NCBI GenBank assembly: GCA_005502915.1
Contig: SCMT01000007.1
Location: 119,619 to 183,618 of the forward strand
DNA length: 64,000 nt
Direction of reading: 5' to 3'
From: Lysobacteraceae bacterium 2PB
GTDB lineage: Bacteria; Pseudomonadota; Gammaproteobacteria; Xanthomonadales; Xanthomonadaceae
The notes beneath the pieces were generated by a model. That model was not told the DNA's origin. It worked only from the letters and a program-made list of their open reading frames with translations, and searched no databases. Both the position numbers and the translations under genes were made by a program. This document shows, in pieces, positions 53,349 to 61,838 of the stretch (positions within the stretch are counted from its first letter, which is position 1; each line of letters starts with the position of its first letter).

Positions 53349-54109
53349 ACGACACGATCCGGGCGATCATCGCCGAAGACGAAACCCCGCTGCGCGACGC
53401 ACTGCGCGCGATGCTCGGCATCGTCTGGCCCGAACTGGAGATCGTCGCCGAATGCGAGGATGGCATCGCCGCGATGGAAGCGATCGCCGGGCATCGTCCC
53501 GACGTCTGTTTCCTCGACATCCGCATGCCCGGCGTCACCGGACTCGATGTGGCGCGCGCGGCCATCGCGGCGAAGTCGCAGGTGGTGTTCACCACGGCCT
53601 ACGACGAATTCGCGGTGCGCGCGTTCGAGGCCGGCGCGGTCGACTACCTGCTGAAACCCATCCAGCCCGAGCGCCTCGGCCGCGCGGTCGAACGCCTGCG
53701 CGAGCGCCTGGCCACGCGCAACGGCGGCGAGGGCGATACCGATCTCGACGCGCTCGAAACGCGTCTCAAGCCCTCCGGCACGCGCCTGATCCGCTGGATC
53801 AGTGCCGCCGTCGGCGACAGCGTGCGCATGCTCGGCATCGACGAAGTGCTGTATTTCCAGGCGCAGGACAAGTACGTCCGCGTGGTCGCCGCCGACGGCG
53901 AGGCGATCATCCGCACGCCGATCAAGGACATCCTCGCCGGCCTCGACCCGGACATCTTCTGGCAGGTGCATCGCGGCACCGTCGTCCGCGTGTCCGCAAT
54001 CGACCGCGTGCGCAAGGACGAGCTGGGCAAGAGCGTGCTCAGCTTGCGGGGTCGCAGCGATGCCCTGCCGGTCAGCGCCGCGTTCCTGCACCGCTTCAAG
54101 GGCATGTGA
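53345..54109 (+). CDS. LytTR family response regulator
   Basis: A 254-residue response regulator. The receiver domain (about residues 1-125) has the acidic pair AEDE, the phosphoacceptor Asp in VCFLDIRMPG (about 58), VVFTTAYDEFAVRAF with the switch Thr, and the Lys in YLLKPIQPERL. The output domain (about 150-254) is LytTR: DSVRMLGIDEVLYFQAQDKY and FWQVHRGTVVRVSAIDRV are its signature strands, which bind DNA without a helix-turn-helix. It is co-translated with the sensor. Target genes are unknown; LytTR regulators of xanthomonads often control envelope or secreted functions. Confidence 0.94.
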   Translation: MNDTIRAIIAEDETPLRDALRAMLGIVWPELEIVAECEDGIAAMEAIAGHRPDVCFLDIRMPGVTGLDVARAAIAAKSQVVFTTAYDEFAVRAFEAGAVDYLLKPIQPERLGRAVERLRERLATRNGGEGDTDLDALETRLKPSGTRLIRWISAAVGDSVRMLGIDEVLYFQAQDKYVRVVAADGEAIIRTPIKDILAGLDPDIFWQVHRGTVVRVSAIDRVRKDELGKSVLSLRGRSDALPVSAAFLHRFKGM

Positions 54110-54185
54110 TCGCAGATCGACGAATGGCTTTGCTTCTGCCTTGCCTTGCTCCTGCAAAAGCGGCAAGAGCGATTTCGTGACACCC

Positions 54186-55454
54186 TCAGCGCAACGCCGG
54201 TTGCGTCGACGCCAGCGTGCCATCGTTCGGCGCAGGTTGAATGCCCAGCAGCCGGGCCAGCAGCGGATACACATCGACGTTGTCGAACGCGGGCAGCACC
54301 ACGCCGCGCTTGAACGACGGACCCGCGGCGACGAACACCGCGCGCATCTCCGGCGCTTCCGGTGCGAACCCGTGTTCGCCCTTCACCGGATTCGGCCAGA
54401 TCGGATTCGCGCGCGCCTGCACGCGCCAACCCGTATCGGACTGGCAGAGGATCGCCGGGATGCGCGGGTGCGTGCCGTAGCGCCACTGCGCCGGCAGCTC
54501 GCCCTTGCGCCAGCAGGTGTAGACATCGTGGCGGCCGACGAAGGCGCGCTCCACTTCGCTCTCGCGGCCCGGTTTCGGCTGCAGGCCGGTGAACAGCCCC
54601 CACCAGACCACGTCGTAGGCGGCAGCATCGAGCCGGTCGTCGAGGAATCGCACATGCGAGCGCGGCACGTCGGCCATGCCATGGTCCGACAGCACGATCA
54701 GGTCGGTGGTGTTCTCCACGCCGCGCGCGCGCAGGCCGTCGCGCAGGCGCATCAGTGCGTGGTCGATCCTGTGCAGCGCACGCAGCGATGACGGCGCCGC
54801 AGTGCCGTGTTCGTGCGCGGCCACGTCGTACTGATCGAAATACAGGGTAAGCAGCTGCGGCCGGGTTCGTGCCGGTAGGTCGAGCCAGGCCAGCACCCGG
54901 TCCACGCGCGCGTCCGGCGACAGGCTCTTGTCGAACGGTACGTAGTGCGTCGGCCGCTGCCCGACGATCTCCGCCTCCGAGCCCGGCCAGAACATCGTTG
55001 CGGCGATCCCGCCCTGGCGCTGCAGCGTGGCCCAGATCGGCTCGCCGCCCCACCAGCGCCCGTCCTTCGCGCCCGCCTCCTTGGAGATGAAGGTGCCCAG
55101 CGCCGGGTCGCGCATGTTGTTGTGGACGATGCCGTGGCGATCGGGCCGCAGGCCGGTCACCAGGGTGTAGTGGTTCGGGAAGGTCAGGGTGGGGTAGCTA
55201 GGCGTCAGCCACTCCGCGCGCGCGCCTTCGCCGGCCAGGGCGTCGAGGGTCGGCAGGGTGCCGTCGCCGAGCATCGAGGCCGGCAGGCCGTCGATCGAGA
55301 CCAGGATGACCTGCCGTGTCGCCGGGGGCTCGTCGGCAACGGATGGGCGCGTCGGCGTCGCGCAGCCGGGGAGCAGCAGGAGAAGCAGGACGAGCAGGAC
55401 GCCGCCACGGGCGAGGGTCGCCGCCAGGGGGCGCGAAGTGGGATCGATGAGCAT
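54186..55454 (-). CDS. nucleotide pyrophosphatase/phosphodiesterase-type (NPP) lipoprotein
   Basis: A 422-residue member of the alkaline phosphatase superfamily, NPP branch, like the Xanthomonas NPP. The N-terminus is a lipoprotein signal (LLVLLLLLLPGCATPTR, Cys at about 31). Metal and catalytic residues are visible: ILVSIDGLPASML (Asp), YPTLTFPNHYTLVTGLRP with the Thr nucleophile (about 91), FDQYDVAAHEHG, VLSDHGMADV and KGEHGFAPEAP. It should hydrolyse nucleotide diesters or pyrophosphates in the periplasm. The ATG at 55454 is chosen because it begins the lipoprotein signal directly; the longer frame is not meaningful. It is convergent with the LytTR gene. Confidence 0.9.
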   Translation of the reverse strand: MLIDPTSRPLAATLARGGVLLVLLLLLLPGCATPTRPSVADEPPATRQVILVSIDGLPASMLGDGTLPTLDALAGEGARAEWLTPSYPTLTFPNHYTLVTGLRPDRHGIVHNNMRDPALGTFISKEAGAKDGRWWGGEPIWATLQRQGGIAATMFWPGSEAEIVGQRPTHYVPFDKSLSPDARVDRVLAWLDLPARTRPQLLTLYFDQYDVAAHEHGTAAPSSLRALHRIDHALMRLRDGLRARGVENTTDLIVLSDHGMADVPRSHVRFLDDRLDAAAYDVVWWGLFTGLQPKPGRESEVERAFVGRHDVYTCWRKGELPAQWRYGTHPRIPAILCQSDTGWRVQARANPIWPNPVKGEHGFAPEAPEMRAVFVAAGPSFKRGVVLPAFDNVDVYPLLARLLGIQPAPNDGTLASTQPALR

Positions 55455-55666
55455 GCTTCGATCATAGCGTCCGCCGGTTGCGCGTTCATGCGCAGGGCGT
55501 CCTGCCGGCGCCAAGCCGCCATGGCGCGCACCCCGTCTCCACGGAACGACCGCGACACCCCCACCCCGAGCGGCCCGCCATGCGGGCTGAGCCTCGCCGC
55601 GCGTGTTCATGCAGGCCGGCTTGCGCCGCGCTATCGTGTTGGTACTGCCTGCCAGGAGCCGCCGTC

Positions 55667-56008
55667 ATGATCCGTTCCCTCGCCATCGCGTCCGCATCCC
55701 TCGCCCTCCTGCTTGCCTCCGCCACCGCGTCCGCCCAGACCGCACCGGCCGAGGCCACCGCGCAGGCCCAGCCCGACATGGTCGTCAGCGGCCAGGCCGA
55801 CCAGGACGACCGCGATGTCCGCTCACGCACCTGCCTGCGTAGCACCGGTTCGTTCCTCGTCGCAACCCGCAACGCGCGTGCCCAGAAGACCGGCAAGCCG
55901 CTGCGCTGCGCAGGCACGGGACGCGTCTACACGCGCAGCGATCTGGAAAACACCGGCCATGGCAACATCGTCGATGCCCTGCGGATGCTCGATACCTCGA
56001 TCCGCTGA
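55667..56008 (+). CDS. small exported protein with plug-like C-terminal motif
   Basis: A 113-residue protein with a signal peptide (SLAIASASLALLLASATASA), an acidic/Gln-rich linker, and a folded part with two cysteines (SRTCLRSTGSFLVATRNARA and LRCAGTGRVYTRSDLENTG). The final stretch, YTRSDLENTGHGNIVDALRM, resembles the first helix-strand of TonB-dependent receptor plug domains, though no barrel follows. The two cysteines probably form a disulphide. AGGAG precedes the ATG at 55667, and a strong terminator follows. No characterised family is recognised; a truncated or free-standing plug-like module is the best description. Periplasmic location inferred. Confidence 0.65.
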   Translation: MIRSLAIASASLALLLASATASAQTAPAEATAQAQPDMVVSGQADQDDRDVRSRTCLRSTGSFLVATRNARAQKTGKPLRCAGTGRVYTRSDLENTGHGNIVDALRMLDTSIR

Positions 56009-56031
56009 GCCATCGCGATCCGCTGCACCCG

Positions 56032-56059
56032 ACGCCCGGCCTCGCGCCGGGCGTTTTGT
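56032..56059 (+). terminator. intrinsic terminator after the small exported-protein gene
   Basis: A 9-bp stem (ACGCCCGGC with GCCGGGCGT, loop CTCGC) followed by TTTTGTTTT. Confidence 0.92.
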
Positions 56060-56149
56060 TTTCGAGAGAACCACAGGCAGGGCCTGGGCCTGTGCAATCC
56101 GTGATGCCCTTCAGATCGTGCGATTTGTCGACTGTGACCGTGGAGTTCT

Positions 56150-56245
56150 CCTTCCCCCGCGTGCGGGGGAAGGTCGGGATGGGGGCAGGGCACCGGCATC
56201 GCGAACGTCGCCCCCACCTCAATCCTCCCCCGCGCGCGGGGGAGG
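56150..56245. repeat. pair of GC palindromes (CCTTCCCCCGC / CCTCCCCCGC type)
   Basis: Perfect palindromes at 56150-56173 (11-bp arms, GT centre) and 56224-56245 (10-bp arms, GC centre), separated by GGGATGGGGGC...GCCCCCACC that is itself partly complementary. Third block of this family in the window, lying in the gap between convergent transcription units. Confidence 0.86.
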
Positions 56246-56352
56246 AAGACAACACCACGATGTCGCCCATGTCCGCGCAGTGGCTTTTTCCGACAGGATC
56301 AGGGTTTGAGTGGGGATGGCGCAGCTGTGAACGAAAGCTGCAAAACACCCGC

Positions 56353-56877
56353 TCAATCGAACAAGCCCAAGGTCCGCTTCGACACCGGCAACGCCCCTTC
56401 CAGCCGCAGCAGCGCCTCCTTGATCGGCAAGCCGCCGCCGAAACCCGTGAGGCTGCCGTCCGCGCCGATCACGCGATGGCAGGGCAGCACGATCGGCAGC
56501 GGGTTGCGGCCATTCGCCGCGCCCACCGCGCGCATCGCATCGGGTTTGCCGATGGCGCGCGCCAGTTCGCCATAGCTCCAGGTCGCTCCGAACGGAATGG
56601 TCGCCAGCGTCCGCCACACCTCGATCTGGAACGCCGTGCCGCGCGGCGCCAGCGGCAGCTCGAAATCGCGGCGCGCGCCGTCGAAGTATTCGCGGAGTTG
56701 TCGCGATGCCGTCGCGAGGATGTCCGCCGCCGCGCCTTCCGCGCCCGGCACCCAGCTTTCACGACTCACCGGATGCCGGTTGCTCGGGAATTCGATGTGG
56801 CGCAGGCCCTCGGCATCGGCGGCCAGCACCAGCGTGCCGATCGGCGTGTCCAGCGTGTCCATGTACAAGGTGCTCAT
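56353..56877 (-). CDS. ogt: methylated-DNA--protein-cysteine methyltransferase
   Basis: It repairs O6-alkylguanine by transferring the alkyl group to its own cysteine. The 174-residue protein has a small N-terminal domain and the catalytic domain with [42 protein letters not shown] (acceptor Cys in PCHR, about residue 136) and [20 protein letters not shown]. It is a suicide enzyme. Its ATG overlaps the stop of the Ada-AlkA fusion gene by 4 bases, so both are made from one message. Because the fusion has no transferase domain, this gene supplies the O6 repair that Ada normally carries. Cytoplasmic. Confidence 0.95.
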   Translation of the reverse strand: MSTLYMDTLDTPIGTLVLAADAEGLRHIEFPSNRHPVSRESWVPGAEGAAADILATASRQLREYFDGARRDFELPLAPRGTAFQIEVWRTLATIPFGATWSYGELARAIGKPDAMRAVGAANGRNPLPIVLPCHRVIGADGSLTGFGGGLPIKEALLRLEGALPVSKRTLGLFD

Positions 56878-58397
56878 GCAGCGTCACTCGCGGCAGCGTC
56901 GGCGGGAAGATGCCACAGGTGCAGCACCGCGTACGCGCGCCACGGCCGCCACGCCTGCGAGCGCGCCTCGGTCGCGCGCTCGGTCAGGCGCGTCACGCCC
57001 TGCGCCACGCCGAGACGCTGCTGCAGCACCAGGTCGCCGGCGGGAAAGGCATCGGGCATCGCCATGCCGCGCATCGCGATGTACTGCGCCGTCCACGGGC
57101 CGATGCCGGGCAGCGCGACCGCGCGTTCGACGAAATCCTCCAGCCGCTGCCCGCCCGCGAACGACAGCCGCCCCTCGGCCACGGCGGCGGACACCGTGCG
57201 GATCGTCGCCGCGCGCGCCTTCGGCAGGCCCACGTCTTCCAGCGCCGCATCGCGCAGCGTGTCCGGCGACGGGAACGCGCGATCCAGCCCCGCCGGCGCG
57301 TCGGCCGGCATGCGCAGCGGCGTGCCCCAGCGCTCGACGATGCGCCGCGCGTACGTGGTCGCACCGGCCACGCTGATCTGCTGGCCCAGCACCGCGCGCA
57401 CCGCCAGCTCGAAACCCTCCCAGCCGCAGGGCACGCGCAGGCCGGGATGCAGGTCGAGCGCACGTGCGAGCAGCGGATCCTGCGCCAGCGTGTCGTGGAT
57501 CGCGCGCGGATCGGCATCGAGATCGAAGAGCCGACGCACGCGCCGCACCACATCGGGAATGGCCTGCGGCGCCACGCCACCGATCTCCAGCGACAGTTCC
57601 GGCTTGCCCTCGATCGCGCGCACGCGGATCCAGCCCGCGCTGCCATCCGCGCCTGTACTGGGATTGGGAATCGCACGCTCGTAGCGATCCGCGCCCACAT
57701 GCTCGATGCCCGGGATCGCGCGCTTCGCGATGAACGCGAGCAGCAGCGGGAAGTCCAGCGGCGGCCGATAGCCCAGGCGCAGCCGCAGCGTGCCCAGCGG
57801 CAGGGCCTCGGCGGATTTCTGCCGACGGATCGCCCCCGGCGCCATGCCGCAGCCCTCGCGGAACGCCGCGTTGAAGCGGCGGATGCTGTTGTAGCCCGAG
57901 GCCAGCGCCACGTCGGTCACCGGCAGCGCGGTTTCCGTCAGCAGTTGCTTCGCCAGCAGCAGGCGCCGCGTCGCATGCACCGCATGCGGCGTCGCGCCCA
58001 CCTGGGCCACGAACACCCGCTGCAGCTGCCGCGCGCTCAGGCCCACCCGCGCCGCCAGCGCATCCACGCGCTCGTCCTGCAGCGCGCCCTCCGCGATCAG
58101 CGCCAGCGCCCGCCGCACGCTGTCCTCGCGCACCTGCGCGAACGCATCCGGCGACAGCTCCGGCCGGCAGCGCAGGCACGGCCGATACCCCGCCGCCGTC
58201 GCCGACGCCGCATTCGGATGGAACGTGATGTTCTCCCGCCTCGGCGGCGGCGCCGGGCACACCGGCCGGCAATAGATCCCCGTGCTGCGCACCGCGATGA
58301 AGAACACCCCGTCGAAACGATGGTCCTTCGCCGCCATCGCCCGCAGGCAGACCTCGCGCGGCGGCAGGGCAGGATGGTGGTCGTGGGCCGTGGTCAT
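56874..58397 (-). CDS. Ada regulator - AlkA DNA-3-methyladenine glycosylase fusion
   Basis: A 507-residue three-part protein. Residues 1-85 are the Ada zinc-finger methylphosphotriester acceptor: [19 protein letters not shown] with the acceptor Cys, and a second pair in CLRCRPE. Residues about 90-190 are an AraC-type helix-turn-helix ([18 protein letters not shown] and [20 protein letters not shown]). Residues about 200-500 are the AlkA glycosylase, with an AlkA_N-like start and the helix-hairpin-helix-Asp region [19 protein letters not shown] followed by [10 protein letters not shown], whose Asp is catalytic. It senses methyl damage, activates transcription, and excises methylated bases. The regulator-glycosylase fusion is known in Xanthomonadaceae and other bacteria. 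It starts the ogt operon. Confidence 0.95.
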   Translation of the reverse strand: MTTAHDHHPALPPREVCLRAMAAKDHRFDGVFFIAVRSTGIYCRPVCPAPPPRRENITFHPNAASATAAGYRPCLRCRPELSPDAFAQVREDSVRRALALIAEGALQDERVDALAARVGLSARQLQRVFVAQVGATPHAVHATRRLLLAKQLLTETALPVTDVALASGYNSIRRFNAAFREGCGMAPGAIRRQKSAEALPLGTLRLRLGYRPPLDFPLLLAFIAKRAIPGIEHVGADRYERAIPNPSTGADGSAGWIRVRAIEGKPELSLEIGGVAPQAIPDVVRRVRRLFDLDADPRAIHDTLAQDPLLARALDLHPGLRVPCGWEGFELAVRAVLGQQISVAGATTYARRIVERWGTPLRMPADAPAGLDRAFPSPDTLRDAALEDVGLPKARAATIRTVSAAVAEGRLSFAGGQRLEDFVERAVALPGIGPWTAQYIAMRGMAMPDAFPAGDLVLQQRLGVAQGVTRLTERATEARSQAWRPWRAYAVLHLWHLPADAAASDAA

Positions 58398-58795
58398 GGG
58401 GATAGCGTAGACCAGCGAGCCCGAGGTGACTGGCCGTTTTCGGACGGGGGTGTTGAGGGCAGGATGTCATCCCGAGCGTAGGGAGGGACCTGCTTTCGGA
58501 AGCCGGGATCAGCTCGGTGGAATCAGATCGGGATCAGTTCGGCATCACTTGATGGCGTGCATTGCACAGCAAGTCGATCCGGGTGTTTCGTAGGGCGGGG
58601 CTTGGACCCGCCGATGGTGGAGCGGGTGATGTCAGAAGAGCGGGGCGTGTGGTGATCCTGTCATCTCTGACAGGTCACTTTCCATTTTCTTGTTTCCCTT
58701 GATGGTGCAATTGACCACCCCGAAGAGGCTGTGGCAGCCTCGGTGTCATGACCCGGTTTGGGAACTGTCGTAGTCAAATTCCATTGAGGGAAAAT
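58398..58795. other. 398-bp gap marking the border of the AT-richer island
   Basis: No gene is seen. It contains one GTAG-headed palindrome (58590-58612) and, beyond about 58680, the base composition turns visibly AT-rich (TTTCCATTTTCTTGTTTCCC). A GAGGG binding site at 58785-58789 belongs to the next gene. Confidence 0.6.
58590..58612. repeat. GTAG-headed palindrome
   Basis: GTAG head, arms GGCGGG and CCCGCC around GCTTGGA. Same general form as the elements at 30049, 33780 and 63288, with a different core sequence. Confidence 0.75.
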
Positions 58796-59488
58796 ATGGG
58801 CGAATCAATCGAATACATTCGCGATAAAACGATAGATAAAGAAATCGATATCTCCTGCATCAAGTGTGCTGGTAAAACATCCCATAAGGTTGTTTCATCC
58901 TACGACCTTAGAGGAAGCTACGAAGAAGCTGACCACAGTTTTCATTGGGCAACAGACCACCAGATCGTTCAGTGCCAAGGCTGTAAGACTGTTTCCTTTC
59001 GAAAAGCCAGTTCAAACTCAGAGGACTGGGTGCAAACAAGCTATGACGGCGACGGTGAGTATGTTGTTGAGGAGAGCGTCTATCCCTCTAGAGTAGAAGG
59101 GATTAAGGGGCTTGGTGAGGACAGGCACTATCTGCCTACGAAGGTGAGGCGCATTTACGACGAGACGTTGCAAGCACTTTCAAGTCAGTCCCCTGTATTG
59201 GCTGGGATAGGCCTCAGGGCATTACTTGAGACAGTGTGCAAAGAGAAGAATGCCACTGGGAACGATCTGCTCAAGAAGATTGACAGTTTGGTTGCCGCCT
59301 CCGTATTGACGCCAGCGAGTGCGGCAATCCTGCATAAGATTCGCACATTGGGAAATTCTGCGGCACACGAAGTAAAACCGCACAGTGACAGACAGCTTGG
59401 ACTTGCGATGAACATCGTGGAACACCTGCTTAAGGATGTATACATCCTCCCTAAACAGGCAGATTCCGAGTTCGGGGATGATGTTTAA
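58796..59488 (+). CDS. DUF4145 domain protein with N-terminal zinc ribbon
   Basis: A 230-residue protein. An N-terminal zinc ribbon is suggested by two CxxC pairs, ISCIKCAGK (about residues 18-26) and VQCQGCKTVSF (about 58-68). The C-terminal half (about 100-220: LAGIGLRALLETVCKEKN, LLKKIDSLVAASVLTPAS, AILHKIRTLGNSAAHEVKP) is the helical DUF4145 domain, also found at the ends of some restriction enzyme subunits. The ATG at 58796 behind GAGGG is preferred to 58748, which lacks a binding site. Codon usage is clearly more AT-rich than in the chromosome to its left, indicating transfer. It is followed by a NYN nuclease gene and an HNH gene in the same direction, a possible defence set. Confidence 0.8.
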   Translation: MGESIEYIRDKTIDKEIDISCIKCAGKTSHKVVSSYDLRGSYEEADHSFHWATDHQIVQCQGCKTVSFRKASSNSEDWVQTSYDGDGEYVVEESVYPSRVEGIKGLGEDRHYLPTKVRRIYDETLQALSSQSPVLAGIGLRALLETVCKEKNATGNDLLKKIDSLVAASVLTPASAAILHKIRTLGNSAAHEVKPHSDRQLGLAMNIVEHLLKDVYILPKQADSEFGDDV

Positions 59489-59556
59489 CGACCAATTCAA
59501 GTCGACGTTGCTTGCTCGTGCTGCTTCGGATGCTAGGTCTCACTAAGGGGGAGCTA

Positions 59557-60321
59557 ATGGCTGTGAAAGTCCATCTTTTCATCGATAACTCAAATATATA
59601 CATCTCGGCAAAGGACGAAGCCGAAAAGAGGGAGGGCTCGGGCGCTCGTTATGCGATCAGGATCCACTTCCAGCACCTCTTGGAGCTTGCTTTAGCTAAC
59701 CGCGAAGTCGGAGGCGTTTTTGTTGTCGGTTCAATTCCTCCGGAGCAGCGATCTGTTTGGGATCGTCTAGAACAAGCTACCGGCGTGAAGCCTGAACTCT
59801 ATGAGCGTGGCGGTGTAAGTCGGGGCGAGCAAGGATTAGATCAATGCCTGCAAGTCCATATGCTACGAGCAATGGGTGATCACGCGGATGATCCACAAGT
59901 GATTGTCCTGATGACTGGAGACGGCGCAGGTTACGACGATGGAGTTGGATTTCACGCGGACATGGAAAGAATGTATCGCGCTGGGTGGGGGATCGAAGTT
60001 GTGAGTTGGCGCAATCACTGTCGTCGTGCTCTCCGCGAGTGGGCGGTAGCTAATGGAGTGTTTGTTGACCTTAACGAGTATTACAACTCTGTCACCTTCA
60101 TTGAAAAGGGGCGTGCTGCACAAGAAGTTGATCTAAGTCGGCGTGCGGTATCTGCTGCCAGACAGAGTCCTGTAAAAGTTGCAGAAGATAGGGCACGCGC
60201 AGAAGCTGCAGTGAAGATTGCCGCGTTGGAAAAAAAGCTTCGTGAAATTGAGAAAGAGAATACAGAAAAATCCGTCGCGAAAGCACGATATGACAGGAGA
60301 TTCAAGCGAAACGGGAAATGA
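59557..60321 (+). CDS. NYN-domain (PIN-like) nuclease
   Basis: A 254-residue protein. The NYN/LabA-like nuclease fold has the metal-binding Asp in HLFIDNSNIYISAKD (about residues 5-19), VFVVGSIPPEQRSVWDRL, and QVIVLMTGDGAGYDDGVGF with the second acidic cluster (about 113-131), then a late WAVANGVFVDLNEYY. Residues about 205-250 are a basic/acidic coiled coil (AEDRARAEAAVKIAALEKKL). NYN proteins cleave RNA. A GGGGGAG binding site fixes the ATG at 59557; the upstream codons of the open frame are not meaningful. It is AT-rich compared with the left part of the window, and lies 68 bases after the DUF4145 gene. Role unknown; defence or RNA turnover. Confidence 0.82.
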   Translation: MAVKVHLFIDNSNIYISAKDEAEKREGSGARYAIRIHFQHLLELALANREVGGVFVVGSIPPEQRSVWDRLEQATGVKPELYERGGVSRGEQGLDQCLQVHMLRAMGDHADDPQVIVLMTGDGAGYDDGVGFHADMERMYRAGWGIEVVSWRNHCRRALREWAVANGVFVDLNEYYNSVTFIEKGRAAQEVDLSRRAVSAARQSPVKVAEDRARAEAAVKIAALEKKLREIEKENTEKSVAKARYDRRFKRNGK

Positions 60322-60466
60322 CGAGGGGCGATATTATTTAAGGCGGATTAGCAAGGCGGGTAAATGAATCATGCTTAATGCTGTGCGCCGCAAGTTCAGT
60401 AACGAATGTCTTGGCATTCGCGTTGGCGTCATCTTGCGTTGCAGGCTAACCTGAGAGATTGATCGC

Positions 60467-61255
60467 ATGGTATTCACAGAGTCTACAAAGCTAGCTGTAA
60501 AGCGAAAAGCTCATTTTGCGTGCTGCTTATGCCGTGCGGTCGGAGTTGAGTTGCATCACATTGTTCCTCAGTCTGAGGGTGGAGCAGATACTCAAGAAAA
60601 TGCCGCCCCCTTGTGCCCTAGCTGTCATGAGACATATGGCGCCAATCCTACTAAGAGAAAGTTCATCCGCGAGGCACGAGATTTTTGGTTCGAAATATGC
60701 GACACACGCTACGCGACAGATGCAAGTCGGATCGATGAGCTCCAAGCCATGCTTCGACAGCTCCCGACCAAGTCAGACCTTGAAAACATAGTTGCACGAG
60801 CTTCTGAGATTCGAGAGTTGTCGTCATCTTCTGGTGTTCGTAAGAATGTGGAAGAAATCCTTCCAGATAATCTTCATAATGCGCAGATTGATGAAGTTTC
60901 TTTGGCGGCATACCTGCGTTTAATGTACGGCTCTCTAACTCATTGTGGTTTAGTTGAGGTCACAAAACTTGTGCTTGATCTCCGCAGTGTTGGACATTAT
61001 GAGATCCGCTCCGTCCATGCTTTGTTGGCTCTTACGCGCGGCGTCACTGCCGAAGTGATCCAAGAGCGCAGAGATGCGGGGGAGAACATGGATTATCGTA
61101 CGGATGCATTCCCTGTCCGTCTCTTTATGGCATTGTTTGATGAGAACTACTGCAGACGGTTCTATCCCAATGTGCATGCCAAGTATGCAAATAACCTATG
61201 GGTGCGATCTGCTGTGGATGTCGATGCGGATCAGGGATGCCAAGCATGCCCGTGA
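60467..61255 (+). CDS. HNH endonuclease domain protein
   Basis: A 262-residue protein whose N-terminal 65 residues form an HNH nuclease: CCLCRAVGVELHHIVPQSEG with the HH of the motif, NAAPLCPSCHETYG with the Asn and second CxxC, and a following Lys/Arg-rich helix. The remaining 190 residues are helical with no recognised domain. Codon usage is AT-rich. It is the third same-direction gene after the DUF4145 and NYN genes, 145 bases downstream of the latter, and might be transcribed separately. It could cut foreign DNA; no modification gene is seen. Confidence 0.8.
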   Translation: MVFTESTKLAVKRKAHFACCLCRAVGVELHHIVPQSEGGADTQENAAPLCPSCHETYGANPTKRKFIREARDFWFEICDTRYATDASRIDELQAMLRQLPTKSDLENIVARASEIRELSSSSGVRKNVEEILPDNLHNAQIDEVSLAAYLRLMYGSLTHCGLVEVTKLVLDLRSVGHYEIRSVHALLALTRGVTAEVIQERRDAGENMDYRTDAFPVRLFMALFDENYCRRFYPNVHAKYANNLWVRSAVDVDADQGCQACP

Positions 61256-61374
61256 GATAAGGCGATAACCCGCACATGACGGCGCGTCGGGTCGCGCCCT
61301 ATGTTTCGATGGCTCATAGAATGGGCCCCGGCGCTTTTTCTGAGATACATGGTTGTGTTTGGACTCTCGTAAGG

Positions 61375-61683
61375 TGTTCCCCGTTGCCGTCCCATCCTCG
61401 CACCGTGCTCGGCGCGTCAAGGTCGAGGTGAATTGCTGCGCAAACCTTGACGCGCCTGCGCGCGATGCGATTTGGACTCGCCAACGGCGCCCACTCCGGG
61501 CGTCGGGCGAAACGGAGTGCCGTCATGTCCGAGTCCCAGTTCCAGTCGTACAACGTCCCGGCTTCGAATGTCCTGCTCGTCGAAGTCCCGCCCCAGTTCA
61601 TCGCCCTCTGCAAAGCCAGCGGCGCCAGCCCGCAAGCCGCGCTGCGCGGCATGGCCGCCATGCTCTGCGGCCTGCAGTACGAC
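61375..61683 (+). repeat. 309-bp direct repeat, copy 1
   Basis: It matches 63423-63731 along 309 bases without gaps, with few mismatches. It carries a perfect 13-bp inverted repeat (61411-61423 with 61444-61456, GGCGCGTCAAGGT type) and the 5' and most of a small ORF (from 61525). Homology stops inside the ORF at 61683. Confidence 0.92.
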
Positions 61684-61710
61684 GACTGCAATCGGCTGGT
61701 GCAGTGTTAG
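61525..61710 (+). CDS. small conserved protein in the direct repeat (copy 1)
   Basis: A 61-residue protein, starting MSESQFQSYNVPASNVLLVE, with an amphipathic helix (PPQFIALCKASGASPQAAL) and a short hydrophobic end (GMAAMLCGLQYDDCN). GGAG lies 7 bases upstream of the ATG. The helix-turn-helix-like spacing suits a small DNA- or protein-binding module, and it contains four cysteines, two near the C-terminus. I do not recognise the family. A copy lies at 63573, cut by an insertion element, so two copies flanked the orphan lipoprotein gene. Expression is plausible; function unknown. Confidence 0.6.
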   Translation: MSESQFQSYNVPASNVLLVEVPPQFIALCKASGASPQAALRGMAAMLCGLQYDDCNRLVQC

Positions 61711-61838
61711 TTTTGTGGGCAGAGTCCGTCACGGTGATGCGACTTGCCGCCACGGCTGCCGGCCGGCGTGTGGCTGATAGCGGTGGCATAATCAATAAGG
61801 GCGCAGATCGGCGCCTGTAGAGGCCAAGGGGGCCGATT

